This document shows positions 45,859-56,618 of a stretch of DNA of 64,000 bases, piece by piece; positions within the stretch are counted from its first letter, which is position 1; each line of letters begins with the position of its first letter. The stretch is taken from the NCBI RefSeq assembly GCF_021582875.1, contig NZ_CP091138.1, positions 1,426,001 through 1,490,000 of the forward strand, given 5' to 3'. The notes below the pieces were generated by a model that was given only the letters and a program-made list of their open reading frames with translations, made no database searches and was not told the DNA's origin. Origin of the DNA: Microbacterium sp. KUDC0406 (GTDB taxonomy: Bacteria > Actinomycetota > Actinomycetes > Actinomycetales > Microbacteriaceae). The position numbers and the translations under genes are program-made.

Positions 45859-46892
45859 TCAGCCGGCCGACGGCAGCCTGTTGATCGCGCGGATCAGTCG
45901 GTGCAGCGCGCCGACCCGGAACTGGTCGAGCACCAGCACCAGCCGCGGCATCTCAACGACATCACGGTCGGCGCGCTCCGGAGCCAGGGGCTCGGTGCGC
46001 TCGATGCGGCCGCGCAGCAGCAGGTCGCCGAAGCGATCGTTGAGCTCCGCGATCTCCGCGTCCGTCGGCGCGGTGCGCAGCCGCAGCACCAGCTGATCGC
46101 CGACCCAGCGCAGCGAGTCGTAGTTGTGCCAGAACCCCAGGATCTCCTGTGCGGCCGCGTCGACCGAGTCGGTGATCAGCACCCGATCCAGGTCACCGGG
46201 CGAGATGTATCCCCCGCGGCGAGGTTTCCGTCGACGAAGGTCTTCAGGCCGTGCCAGAACGTGCCGCCCGGCTCGTCGAGCAGCACGATCGGCACGGGTT
46301 CGGCCTTACCGGTCTGCTGAAGAGTGAGCAACTCGAACATCTCGTCCATGGTGCCGAAGCCGCCCGGCAGGCAGACGAAGCCGCGGGACTCCTTGACGAG
46401 CATGAGCTTGCGCGTGAAGAAGTACTTCATCGACACGAGGTTGGTGTCCTCGGCGACGACGGCGTTCGCCTTCTCCTCGAAGGGCAGCCGGATCGAGACG
46501 CCGATCGACATCTCCCGTCCCGCGCCCTCCGCTGCCGCCTGCATGATGCCCGGCCCGGCTCCGGTGACCACCATCCAGCCGGCTTTCGACAGCAGTGCGG
46601 CGACGTCGTGAGCCTGACCGTAGAGCGGATCGGCCCCCGTCGTGCGCGCCGATCCGAAGATCGTGGCCTTGGACGCCCCGGTGAGCGGGGCGAACAGCCG
46701 GAACGCGTCGCGCATCTCGCTGAGCGCGGCCGACGCGATCTTCAGGTCGAGGCGGTCGGTGCTGTCCTGCCCCAGCAGGATCGCCGACTGCAGGATGCGG
46801 GTGACGAGGCTCCTGTTCGCGGTGATACCCGCCTGGTCGAGCAGCGTCGCCAGTCGCACGCGGAGATCGTCAGGAGGGGTCGGGTCGGTCAT
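45859..46892 (-). CDS. LOG-family (TIGR00730-like) Rossmann protein, frameshifted
   Basis: A LOG-family protein, possibly a nucleoside 5'-monophosphate phosphoribohydrolase. The first frame has the motifs GAGPGIMQAAAEGAG and PGGFGTMDEMFE. At the C run 46211-46215 (plus strand) one base must be restored to continue as GGYISPGDLDRVLITDSVDAAAQEILGFW, the actinobacterial C-terminal extension. The restored protein has 344 residues. Without it, two fragments (238 and 107 residues) remain, which look like one broken family member. ATG is preceded by CAGGCT at six bases. Confidence 0.85.
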
Positions 46893-46943
46893 GTCTCCAG
46901 CCTGTCACGCGGGAGTGCGGGCGGCGCGAACGACGCGGCCGGC

Positions 46944-48695
46944 TCACCCCAGGCGCGCGACCAGCTCGGATGCCGCGACGGTCTCGCGCTCGCCGGACCG
47001 GCGGTCCCACAGCTCGACCTGGCCGTCGGCCGCACCGCGACCCACGATGACGATGGTCGGCACTCCGAGCAGTTCGGCGTCACCGAACTTCACGCCGGGT
47101 GAGACCTTCGGACGGTCGTCGAAGAGCACGTCGCGCCGGGTCGCCTCGATGTCGGCGGACAGCTGCTCCGCCAGGTCGAAGGCGACCTGATCCTTTCCTG
47201 TGGCGATCACGTGCACGTCGAACGGCGCAATGGTCTCGGGCCAGATCAGGCCCTTGTCGTCGCTGTTCAGCTCGGCGATCGCCGCGAGGATGCGGGTGAC
47301 GCCGATGCCGTATGAGCCCATCGTGACCGTGGTGAGCTTGCCGTTCTCGTCGAGCACCTTGAGTCCGAGCGCCTCGGCGTACTTGCGGCCCAGCTGGAAG
47401 ACGTGGCCGATCTCCATGCCACGGGCGATCGTGACAGGACCGGAACCGTCGGGGGCCTCATCACCGTCGCGCACGCTGGCGACCTCGACGAAGCCGTCCG
47501 CGCTGAAGTCGCGCCCGGACACCACGCTGTGCGCGTGCTTCTGGTCGGTGTTCGCACCGGTGATCCAGCTCGTGCCCTCGGCGACGCGGGGGTCGACCAG
47601 GTAGCGGATGCCGGTGGCGGACTCCTCGCCGAGCACGGCGCCGGTCTCGCTCCACGGGCCGATGTAGCCGCGCACGAGCAGCGGGTGCTTCTCGAAGTCG
47701 GCGTCGGTCGCCGGTTCGACGTCGGCGGGCGCGAAGGCCACCTCGGCGCGCTTCTCGTCGACGTCGCGATCGCCGGGCACGCCGACGACGACGAGCTCAC
47801 GGCTGCCGTCGAGGTGGGTCAGCGCGAGCACCACGTTCTTCAGAGTGTGAGCCGCGGTGTACTCGCCGTCCAGCACGGCGTTGCTGTGCGTCACGAGCGT
47901 GTCGATGGTCGGTGTGTTCGGCGAGTCGAAGATCACCGGGGAGCCGTCGGGGTCGAACGCGACCGGAGCGATCTCGGGCGTCGTGTACGCCTCGACGTTG
48001 GCGGCGTAGCCGCCGGCCGAGCGCACGAACGTGTCCTCGCCGATCGGAGTCGGGTGCAGGAACTCCTCGCTGCGCGAGCCGCCCATCGCACCGGCATCCG
48101 CCTGCACGATCACGTACTCCATGCCCAGGCGCTGGAAGATGCGCTCGTAGGCGTCGCGCTGCGCCTGGTAGCTGATGTCGAGTCCGGCGTCCGTGTAGTC
48201 GAACGAGTAGGCGTCCTTCATCGTGAACTCGCGGCCGCGCAGCAGGCCGGCACGGGGACGCGCCTCGTCGCGGTACTTGTCCTGAATCTGGTAGATCGAC
48301 AGCGGCAGGTCCTTGTACGACGAGTACAGATCCTTGACGAGCAGCGTGAAAGCCTCTTCGTGCGTCGGGGCGAGCAGGTAGTCGCCGCCCTTGCGATCCT
48401 GCAGACGGAAGAGCAGATCGCCGTACTCCTCCCAGCGGCCGGTGGCCTCGTACGCCTCGCGCGGCATCAGGGCGGGGAAGTGCACCTCCTGGGCGCCGGC
48501 GGCCGCCATCTCCTCACGCACGATCCTCTCGATCTTCGCCTTCACGCGCAGCCCCAGCGGGAGCCAGGCGAAGATGCCGGCGGCCTGCGGCCGGATGTAG
48601 CCGGCGCGGATCAGCAGCCTGTGGCTCGTGACCTCGGCACCGGCCGGGTCTTCACGGAGCGTGCGGACGAAGAGATGAGAGAGACGGGTGACCAC
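46944..48695 (-). CDS. proS: Prolyl-tRNA synthetase
   Basis: A 583-residue class II synthetase of the bacterial form. Motif 2 reads [24 protein letters not shown] and motif 3 [16 protein letters not shown]. The central YbaK-like editing domain is present between them (about residues 230-400), including [13 protein letters not shown]. The C-terminal anticodon-binding domain follows. The GTG lies six bases after TAGAAT (48702-48707). Confidence 0.96.
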   Translation of the reverse strand: MVTRLSHLFVRTLREDPAGAEVTSHRLLIRAGYIRPQAAGIFAWLPLGLRVKAKIERIVREEMAAAGAQEVHFPALMPREAYEATGRWEEYGDLLFRLQDRKGGDYLLAPTHEEAFTLLVKDLYSSYKDLPLSIYQIQDKYRDEARPRAGLLRGREFTMKDAYSFDYTDAGLDISYQAQRDAYERIFQRLGMEYVIVQADAGAMGGSRSEEFLHPTPIGEDTFVRSAGGYAANVEAYTTPEIAPVAFDPDGSPVIFDSPNTPTIDTLVTHSNAVLDGEYTAAHTLKNVVLALTHLDGSRELVVVGVPGDRDVDEKRAEVAFAPADVEPATDADFEKHPLLVRGYIGPWSETGAVLGEESATGIRYLVDPRVAEGTSWITGANTDQKHAHSVVSGRDFSADGFVEVASVRDGDEAPDGSGPVTIARGMEIGHVFQLGRKYAEALGLKVLDENGKLTTVTMGSYGIGVTRILAAIAELNSDDKGLIWPETIAPFDVHVIATGKDQVAFDLAEQLSADIEATRRDVLFDDRPKVSPGVKFGDAELLGVPTIVIVGRGAADGQVELWDRRSGERETVAASELVARLG

Positions 48696-48701
48696 GATCC
48701 G

Positions 48702-48707
48702 ATTCTA
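48702..48707 (-). promoter_or_regulatory. -10 element of proS
   Basis: On the minus strand TAGAAT precedes the proS GTG by six bases (CGGATC). It is the best consensus match of the leaderless set. Confidence 0.6.
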
Positions 48708-48737
48708 CGGGTGGCCACCCGTCCCCTTTCACCCGCG

Positions 48738-49511
48738 TCAGTTCAGCGCTCTGGTGCCCTCCGGGATCACGCCGTCCGCGTACAGGCTGGTGGCGACGTC
48801 CTGCAGGGCGGTCAGGGCGACGCGCTGGGTGGTGGGCCCGTAGGAGATGCGTGCGACGCCCAGCGCCTCGTACTCCGCCGCGGTGAGCGCACCGGGCAGC
48901 CCGATCACGCTGACCTTCCCGGCGCCGATCCCGTCGACGAGCGTGCGGGTCGCCTCTGCGTCGAGGATTCCCGGCACGAAGACGGCCTTCGCCCCGGCGT
49001 CGAGGTAGGCCCGGCCGCGCTCCACGGCGTCCGCGAGCTTGTCGGCCAGTGGCTTGTCGCCGCCGCGCACGATCGCGTCGGTGCGGGCGTTCAGCACGAA
49101 CGGCACGCCCTCGGCCTCCCCTGCCTTCACGATCGCCTCGACCTGCGCGACCGAATCGGCCAGCGGCTTCAGACGGTCCTCGATGTTCGCACCGACCACG
49201 CCGACGCCGATCGCAAGCCGTGTGGTCTCGCCGGCGTCTCCGTACCCGTCATCCAGGTCGGCGCTCACCGGCAGCTCGACGGCCGCGGCGATGCGGCCGA
49301 CGAAGTCGATCATGAGATCGCGCGGGATCTGCCCGTCGGCGTAGCCGAAGGTCGCGGCGATGGAGTGGCCGGCTGTCGCGAGGGCGCGGGTCTCGGGCAG
49401 TGCGGCGATCGCCTGCGCCGAGACGACGTCCCAGATGTTGACGACGCGAAGGATCTCCGGTGCGTCGTAGAGGGCGGCGAGCGTCTGTGCCTTGTCAGCG
49501 GTGGTGGTCAT
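48738..49511 (-). CDS. Isocitrate lyase/PEP mutase superfamily protein
   Basis: A 257-residue TIM-barrel protein. The metal site ADLDDGYGD, the earlier AGHSIAATFGYADG and NARTDAIVRGGD match the phosphoenolpyruvate-mutase/methylisocitrate-lyase group. The K-K-C-G-H loop of isocitrate lyase is not seen, so the substrate is probably a different 2-oxoacid. The ATG lies six bases after TAGCGT and is divergent from the RNB gene. Confidence 0.85.
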   Translation of the reverse strand: MTTTADKAQTLAALYDAPEILRVVNIWDVVSAQAIAALPETRALATAGHSIAATFGYADGQIPRDLMIDFVGRIAAAVELPVSADLDDGYGDAGETTRLAIGVGVVGANIEDRLKPLADSVAQVEAIVKAGEAEGVPFVLNARTDAIVRGGDKPLADKLADAVERGRAYLDAGAKAVFVPGILDAEATRTLVDGIGAGKVSVIGLPGALTAAEYEALGVARISYGPTTQRVALTALQDVATSLYADGVIPEGTRALN

Positions 49512-49517
49512 GACCCC

Positions 49518-49575
49518 ACGCTAACCGTCGTCGGCGGCACCGGCGCGGATGTGTCCGAAGAAGGCGGCATAGGCT
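49518..49575. promoter_or_regulatory. Divergent -10 elements of the PEP-mutase-like and RNB genes
   Basis: On the minus strand TAGCGT (49518-49523) is six bases before the ATG at 49511. On the plus strand TAGGCT (49570-49575) is six bases before the ATG at 49582. Neither start has a ribosome binding site. Confidence 0.55.
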
Positions 49576-49581
49576 GGCGCC

Positions 49582-51009
49582 ATGCCCCAGCGCCGACCGC
49601 ACATCGCAGACTCCGCCGCGCAGAGCGCGCTGGCCGAGGCTCTCGCCGAACTGAGGGACTCCTTCGACACGCCGTTCCCGCCGGAGGCTCTCGCCGAGGC
49701 CGAGAAGGCCACCGCGGTCGCGCCGGATCTGGACCTGCGCGACATCCCGTTCGCGACGCTCGATCCGGCAGGGTCCAGGGACCTGGATCAGGCGTTCCAG
49801 CTCGAGCGGAGGGGCACGGGCTTCACCGTGCGCTACGCGATCGCCGACGTGCCCGGTTTCGTCGTGCCCGGCGGGGCCCTGGATGCAACGGCGCGCGAGC
49901 GCGGGCAGACGCTGTACGCCGCCGACGGTTCGATTCCGCTGCATCCTGCGGTGCTCAGCGAGGGCAGCGCGTCGCTGCTGCCGGGGCAGGATCGGCCGGC
50001 GCTGGTGTGGACGTTCGCCCTGGATGCCGAGGGCTCCGTCGCCCGCACGACGCTGCAGCGCGCGCTGATCCGCTCCCGCGTGCAGCTCGACTACGTCACC
50101 ACCCAGCGGGGCCTGGATGCCGGTGAGGACTCCCCCGCATCGCTGCTGCCCGAGATCGGGAGGCTGCGGCTCGAGCAGGAGGCGGCGCGCGGCGGCGCGA
50201 GCCTGAACCTGCCGGATGCCGAGGTCGTGCGCACCGGCCCTGGACAGTACGGCATCGAGCGCCGGCAGCCGCTGCCCGTCGAGGACTGGAACGCCCAGCT
50301 GTCGCTGATGACGGGTATGGCGGCCGCGGACATCATGCTCGACGGCGGCGTCGGCGTGCTGCGCACCATGCCGCAGCCCGATGAGGAGACGTTCGAGGAG
50401 TTCCGCACACAGACGCGGGCGCTCGGTCGCCCCTGGACCACGGGTCGGTACGGCGAGTACCTGCGCAGTCTGGACCGGGCGGATCCGCTGACCCTTCCCG
50501 TGCTCGAGGCGGCGAGCGCCCTGTTCTGCGGCGCCGGCTATGTCGTCTTCGACGGCACAGCGCCCGAGGAGACGCTGCAGGCAGCGATCGGCGCGCCGTA
50601 CGCGCACGCGACGGCCCCGCTGCGCCGGCTCGTCGACCGTTGGTCCCTCGCGATCTGCCTGGCGCTCTCACGGGGCGACGAGGTTCCGGCGTGGGCGCGC
50701 GAAGGTCTGGCCGAGCTGCCGAGACTCATGCAGGAGTCGTCGTCGCGGGCATCGCAGCTGAACGCGCAGACCGTCGAGCGGGTCGAGGCCGCCCTGCTCG
50801 CACCGCGCGTCGGCGAGGTCTTCGAAGCGACCGTCATCCGGCCTGCGAACGGCGAGGGCGAGGCGACCGTGCAGATCGCCGAGCCCGCCGTGACCGCCCG
50901 CGCACCGGTCCCTGCAGGGGCCAGGCCGGGCGGCGTCGTGCGCGTGCGGCTCGACGCCGCCGACATCCGCACCGGCGCTGTCGCCTTCTCGGCCGCGGGG
51001 TCGAGGTGA
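49582..51009 (+). CDS. RNB-domain ribonuclease (RNase II-like)
   Basis: A 475-residue 3'-5' exoribonuclease, shorter than RNase R. The RNB core is clear: IPFATLDPAGSRDLDQAFQLE contains the metal-binding Asp cluster, followed by RYAIADVPGFVVPGGALDATARERGQTLYAADGSIPLHP and the late ATAPLRRLVDRWSLAICLAL (the R-x-x-D and substrate channel). There is no N-terminal cold-shock domain. A phosphotransferase gene overlaps its stop (GTGA). Confidence 0.88.
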   Translation: MPQRRPHIADSAAQSALAEALAELRDSFDTPFPPEALAEAEKATAVAPDLDLRDIPFATLDPAGSRDLDQAFQLERRGTGFTVRYAIADVPGFVVPGGALDATARERGQTLYAADGSIPLHPAVLSEGSASLLPGQDRPALVWTFALDAEGSVARTTLQRALIRSRVQLDYVTTQRGLDAGEDSPASLLPEIGRLRLEQEAARGGASLNLPDAEVVRTGPGQYGIERRQPLPVEDWNAQLSLMTGMAAADIMLDGGVGVLRTMPQPDEETFEEFRTQTRALGRPWTTGRYGEYLRSLDRADPLTLPVLEAASALFCGAGYVVFDGTAPEETLQAAIGAPYAHATAPLRRLVDRWSLAICLALSRGDEVPAWAREGLAELPRLMQESSSRASQLNAQTVERVEAALLAPRVGEVFEATVIRPANGEGEATVQIAEPAVTARAPVPAGARPGGVVRVRLDAADIRTGAVAFSAAGSR

Positions 51010-51845
51010 GCGTCCGACTGGATGCCGCACAGCGGACCTGGGTCGACGAGCGGCTGCCGGGCGCCGAGGTCGTCGCGGACATGTCGTGGAACCTCGTGGA
51101 CACCACCGTCCTGCACGTGCGATCCGCCGGGCAGGACTTCGTCATCAAAGCCGCAGGTCCCGACGACACGCACCTGCCGCGCGAGATGTCCGCGCACCCC
51201 GGCTACGTCGCACCGCTCGCGGCCACGGGGCAGGCCGCGAGCGTGCTCGACGCGGATGCCGCGGCCCGCATCATGCTGCTCGAGTATCTGCCCGGCACGC
51301 TCGTGCTCGGCACGGAGACCGAGCGGCAGTCGGACACCTACCGGCAGGCCGGCGAGCTGCTGAGCAGGCTGCACCGGCTGGAGTCCAGGAAGGATGCCGA
51401 ATACGAGGCGCGCGCGACGGCCCGCGCGCTGCACTGGCTCGACCAGCCGCACCGGGTGGACACCGCGACGGCAGAGCACGCCCGCCGGATCCTGTCCTCG
51501 GCTCCGGCATCCGCGGTGTCGATGGTGCCGACGCACGGCGACTGGCATCCGCGCAACTGGCTCTTCGACCAGGGCGTCGTGCGTGCGATCGACTTCGGAC
51601 GCTTCGCGTTCCGACCGGCATCAACGGATCTCGTGCGCCTGGCGGCGCAGCAGTGGCGCGGGCACCCCGAGTTCGAGGCCGCCTTCTTCGAGGGATACGG
51701 CCCCGACCCCCGCGACCCCGAGCTGTGGCGTCTCGACGCCTTGCGCGAAGCGGTCGGAACCGCGGCCTGGGCGTACAAGGTCGGCGACGAGCCCTTCGAG
51801 CGTCAGGGACACCGGATGCTGGCCGAGGCGCTCGCCGCGTTCTGA
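51006..51845 (+). CDS. Phosphotransferase (APH/choline-kinase-like)
   Basis: A 279-residue protein kinase-fold phosphotransferase. The catalytic loop is HGDWHPRNWLF (H-x-D-x-x-x-x-N) and the metal site AIDFGRFAF. The ATP-binding Lys is in DFVIKAAG. Substrate is unknown; aminoglycoside resistance cannot be assumed. The GTG overlaps the RNB stop, so it is translationally coupled. Confidence 0.85.
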   Translation: MSVRLDAAQRTWVDERLPGAEVVADMSWNLVDTTVLHVRSAGQDFVIKAAGPDDTHLPREMSAHPGYVAPLAATGQAASVLDADAAARIMLLEYLPGTLVLGTETERQSDTYRQAGELLSRLHRLESRKDAEYEARATARALHWLDQPHRVDTATAEHARRILSSAPASAVSMVPTHGDWHPRNWLFDQGVVRAIDFGRFAFRPASTDLVRLAAQQWRGHPEFEAAFFEGYGPDPRDPELWRLDALREAVGTAAWAYKVGDEPFERQGHRMLAEALAAF

Positions 51846-51864
51846 GTTCCGCCCACTGCAGCCC

Positions 51865-51909
51865 TTGATCTTGTATCAGTCGATCGCTACATTATGTGTC
51901 AATCGACTG
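51865..51909 (+). promoter_or_regulatory. Promoter and inverted-repeat operator of the GntR operon
   Basis: TTGATC (51865-51870) and TACATT (51888-51893) form a sigma-70-type promoter with a 17-base spacer. CAGTCGAT (51877-51884) and ATCGACTG (51902-51909) are perfect inverted half-sites flanking the -10. The downstream YtrA-type GntR protein is the likely binder, giving autoregulation. Confidence 0.65.
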
Positions 51910-51925
51910 AAACAAGGAGGGCGCC

Positions 51926-52822
51926 GTGTACGCATATCTCTTGCTCGCCTGTGCACCGTTGCTCGTCGCCCTCGTCGTCGCCGTACTGTGGCGGTTCACC
52001 GCGATGCGCTCGATCCGCAGGTTCGACCGCAGGACCATCGTCACGACGGTGTTGGCGGGTGCGATCCCGGTGGCCGTCATGACCCTCACGCGACTCTCGT
52101 TCTGGTTGCCGTCCTTCCTCCCGCCCTTCGACCGGCACTGGAGCGCATGGCTGCCGCTGGTCCTCGGGATGCTCGCGGTGGCGCTGCTGTCGATTCCGCC
52201 CCGGGCAGCGCGCACGCCCGCCACGGCAGATCTGTCGCGGCGGACAGTACTGTCCGTCGTCCCGGTGACGTGGGTGATCACGCTGCTGGTGCTGGCGGTC
52301 GTCATCGTCGCGATCACACTCGCCGCCGGCGCGGCATCGGAGCCGGACGAGTTCGGCCACCACACGCGGTACACGATCCGCATCGGATCGGCCGCGGAGA
52401 TGAGCTCCGAGATCTACGGCTGGTACTACTCCGTACCCGCCCTGCTCGCGCTCGGCGCACTCCTCCTGCTGACGGCGATTGTCTGGATGCTGATCCCGCG
52501 CCGCCCCTGGGACGATGACAGGGCAGCGGATGCGGCTGTGCGCCGTCTCCGGGCGGCGAACATCGGGCGCACCACTGCCGGCGCGATGCTCGTGCATCTG
52601 TCGTTCGTGCTGCAGTCACTGTACGGGACGTCGCAGATGTCGGGCATGGCGGCATCGGGCGACCTCGGACAGGTCACCGTCGGCACCTCCTTCGCCGCGC
52701 TCGGCCCCGCGCTGTTATGGGCCTCGGAGATCGCCCTCGCAGCCGGTCTGTCGCTGTGGATGATCGTCGCGCTGACCGCCGTGCCTGCGGGGGTGCGGCG
52801 TCCGGCGCCGGCATTCGCATGA
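51926..52822 (+). CDS. Seven-helix membrane protein of a GntR operon
   Basis: A 298-residue protein with about seven hydrophobic segments, including CAPLLVALVVAVLW, IVTTVLAGAIPVAVMTLT, VTWVITLLVLAVVIVAITLA and EIALAAGLSLWMIVALTAV. GTG start with AAGGAGG upstream. No ABC or enzyme motif is visible. It is followed by and overlaps a GntR gene, a pattern typical of YtrA-controlled membrane operons. The function is unknown. Confidence 0.75.
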   Translation: MYAYLLLACAPLLVALVVAVLWRFTAMRSIRRFDRRTIVTTVLAGAIPVAVMTLTRLSFWLPSFLPPFDRHWSAWLPLVLGMLAVALLSIPPRAARTPATADLSRRTVLSVVPVTWVITLLVLAVVIVAITLAAGAASEPDEFGHHTRYTIRIGSAAEMSSEIYGWYYSVPALLALGALLLLTAIVWMLIPRRPWDDDRAADAAVRRLRAANIGRTTAGAMLVHLSFVLQSLYGTSQMSGMAASGDLGQVTVGTSFAALGPALLWASEIALAAGLSLWMIVALTAVPAGVRRPAPAFA

Positions 52823-53166
52823 TCATCTCACTCTCCGCGTCCGGCGGCACACCTGCAGAACAGGTCTACGACCAGCTCCGCGGTCTCATCACGACCGGTC
52901 GGCTCGCCGCCGACGAACGGCTGCCTCCGGTGCGCCGCCTCGCGTCCGATCTCGGTATCGCCGCCGGCACTGTCGCGAAGGCGTACAAGCAGCTCGAGAA
53001 CGATGGACTGGTCGTATCGCGCACCGGTGCCGGCACACGAGTGAGCCGCTCGGCGAACACGGTCTCGCAGGCCGTCGCCGACGCTGTGCGCGCCCTGGCC
53101 GAGGTATCCCGACGTGAAGGCCTGAGCCGCGAGGACGCCGAACGCGCGCTTCGCGCCATGTGGTGA
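52819..53166 (+). CDS. YtrA-type GntR transcriptional regulator
   Basis: A 115-residue short GntR protein with only the winged helix (EQVYDQLRGLITTGRLAADERLPPVRRLASDLGIAAGTVAKAYKQLENDGLVVSRTGAGTRV) and a small C-terminal dimer helix, as in the YtrA subfamily. The ATG overlaps the membrane-protein stop (ATGA). It probably binds the inverted repeat at 51877-51909 and responds to envelope or antibiotic stress, by analogy. Confidence 0.9.
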   Translation: MIISLSASGGTPAEQVYDQLRGLITTGRLAADERLPPVRRLASDLGIAAGTVAKAYKQLENDGLVVSRTGAGTRVSRSANTVSQAVADAVRALAEVSRREGLSREDAERALRAMW

Positions 53167-53182
53167 GCGTCGATCCGCCGGA

Positions 53183-53188
53183 TACGCT
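53183..53188 (+). promoter_or_regulatory. -10 element of the carbamoyltransferase-like gene
   Basis: TACGCT lies exactly six bases before the ATG at 53195. No ribosome binding site lies between. Confidence 0.5.
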
Positions 53189-53194
53189 GGCCGG

Positions 53195-54007
53195 ATGCGC
53201 CATCTGATCCGCCTGTCCGACTGGGATCGCGCCGATGTCGAGCGGGTGTTCGCCCTCGCGGACGAGCACGACCGAGGCGCGGGCCCCCGTCGCGAGGGAT
53301 GTGCGGTGATGTTCTTCCCGCCGAGCAGCCTGCGCACGCGTGTCTCCCTCGAACGCGGTGCGCAGCTGATGGGGCTGCAGCCGATCGTGTTCCCGCCCGA
53401 GTCGCTCGAGAAGCCCGAGGCCCTCGCCGACGTCGCCGGGTATCTGGCCTCCTGGGCGGATGTCCTGATCGTGCGGCAGCGCATGCAGATCATCGAGGAG
53501 CTCGCCGCGTCCAGCCCGATCCCCGTCATCAACGCGATGACCGAGCTGAACCATCCGTGCGAGGTCCTCGGCGATGTGTACGCGCTCGGCCGCACCCGTG
53601 ACCCGCAGTCCCTGCGATTCCTGTTCGTCGGCGCCGACGGCAACATCGCCCGCGCCTGGCAGGAGATCGCCGTGGTGCTCGGCCTCGATCTCGTCCAGTG
53701 CTGCCCCGGCCCGATCGCGACGCCGGGCGCCGAGCACACCGACGACCTCGCCCGCGCGATCACCACGGCGGATGTCATCATCACCGACGGTCCGGGGCAG
53801 CACGCCGAAGCTCTCGCGCCGTTCCGGATCACTGCCGCTCTGCTTGACACCGCGCCCGCCGGCGCGCAGTTCATCCCCTGTCCGCCGCACCTCGCCGGCC
53901 GGGAGGCCGCCGCAGACGCGTTCCGGCATCCTGCCCTCGCCGGTCACGGCTTCAAGAGTTCGCTCCTGCCGGTGCAGCAGGCGGTCATGTCCGTATGCCT
54001 CGACTGA
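53195..54007 (+). CDS. Ornithine/aspartate carbamoyltransferase-like protein, atypical
   Basis: A 270-residue member of the carbamoyltransferase superfamily, shorter than OTC (about 310). The carbamoyl-phosphate loop reads SSLRTR at residues 44-49 (usually S-T-R-T-R) and H-P-C-E at 120-123 (usually H-P-x-Q). The C-terminal ornithine-site H-C-L-P reads FIPCPPHL, so the His is lost, and no S-M-G motif is seen. It probably binds carbamoyl phosphate, but the acceptor is unlikely to be ornithine. It is not next to other arginine genes. Confidence 0.75.
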   Translation: MRHLIRLSDWDRADVERVFALADEHDRGAGPRREGCAVMFFPPSSLRTRVSLERGAQLMGLQPIVFPPESLEKPEALADVAGYLASWADVLIVRQRMQIIEELAASSPIPVINAMTELNHPCEVLGDVYALGRTRDPQSLRFLFVGADGNIARAWQEIAVVLGLDLVQCCPGPIATPGAEHTDDLARAITTADVIITDGPGQHAEALAPFRITAALLDTAPAGAQFIPCPPHLAGREAAADAFRHPALAGHGFKSSLLPVQQAVMSVCLD

Positions 54008-54057
54008 TGTACAAGCCCGCCTGACGTACCGCGTGTGCACTGCTAGCATCCGGGATC

Positions 54058-54941
54058 ATGGCACAGACCCTGAGCATCAACGGAACCGGGATCTTCGTGG
54101 ATGAACGCGGCCCGGCCGACGGGCCAGCGGTGCTGTTCATCCACGGCGGACCAGGCAACCCGTCCTGGGACTTCATGGAGTCCGTCGGCGACCTGTTCGC
54201 CGCCCAGGGGTACGCATCATCGGAGTCGACCAGCGCGGCATCCTGCGCTCCGACACTCTGCCCGAGGTACCCGCGCTGAGCGTGCCGGTGCTGATCGAGG
54301 ACTTCGAGCAGCTGCGGGAATCCCTCGGGATCGAATCCTGGACGATCATCGGCCATTCCTCCGGCGGCGCCTACGCACTGGACTACGCCCTGGCGCATCC
54401 CCGGGTGATCGACAGACTCATCCTGGACTGCCCCGCGCTCGACACGGACGCCACCGACCGACACCGCCTCCCCCGCGCCGCAGCGCTGCTCGACGCGGCG
54501 GGCATGCCGGAGGAGGCGGAGCGCTGCCGTGAGCTCGCCGGGCGCGAGCAGCGGCTGAGCGCCGAGGACCGGTCCTGGGAGGCCATGACCCCGCTCGGCG
54601 CGCAGTACCTCGATCTGTTCTTCGCCGACGCCGAGGGGCGCCGGCGCTACGAGGAGATCACGGATGCCGCGCCCGACGGTCTGGACTGGTCGAAGTCGTG
54701 GTCGCACCGTCCGCTGCTGGCCGACATGTACGTCGACCGTCTGCCGCAGCTGCCCTCCCTGACGATGCCATCGATGCTGGTGCACGGCGATGCCGACCTG
54801 GTCGCCGCCCCGGCGATCGTCGACGCCTACCGCGCGGCGACCGGCGGCCCGGTGGCAACCATCGCGAACGCCGGCCACTTCTCCTTCGTCGAGCGCCCGA
54901 CCGAGTACGTCGATGCCGTGATGGGCTTCCTGCGCGGCTGA
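54058..54941 (+). CDS. Alpha/beta hydrolase (proline iminopeptidase-like), frameshifted
   Basis: An alpha/beta-hydrolase read in two frames. The first gives LFIHGGPGNPSWDFMESVGDLFAAQG, with the oxyanion-type HGGPG. One base must be restored in the G run at 54207-54210 to continue as VRIIGVDQRGILRSD, then IIGHSSGGAYALDYALAHP (nucleophile Ser), MLVHGDADLV (Asp) and NAGHFSF (His). The restored protein has 294 residues. The HGGPG and DQRG motifs fit prolyl aminopeptidase-like hydrolases. A TAGCAT lies eight bases before the ATG. Confidence 0.82.
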
Positions 54942-54963
54942 GGGCAGGCGCGGTCGCGTCGGC

Positions 54964-56603
<1,640 letters not shown>

Positions 56604-56618
56604 CTGTCAGTGCGGAGG

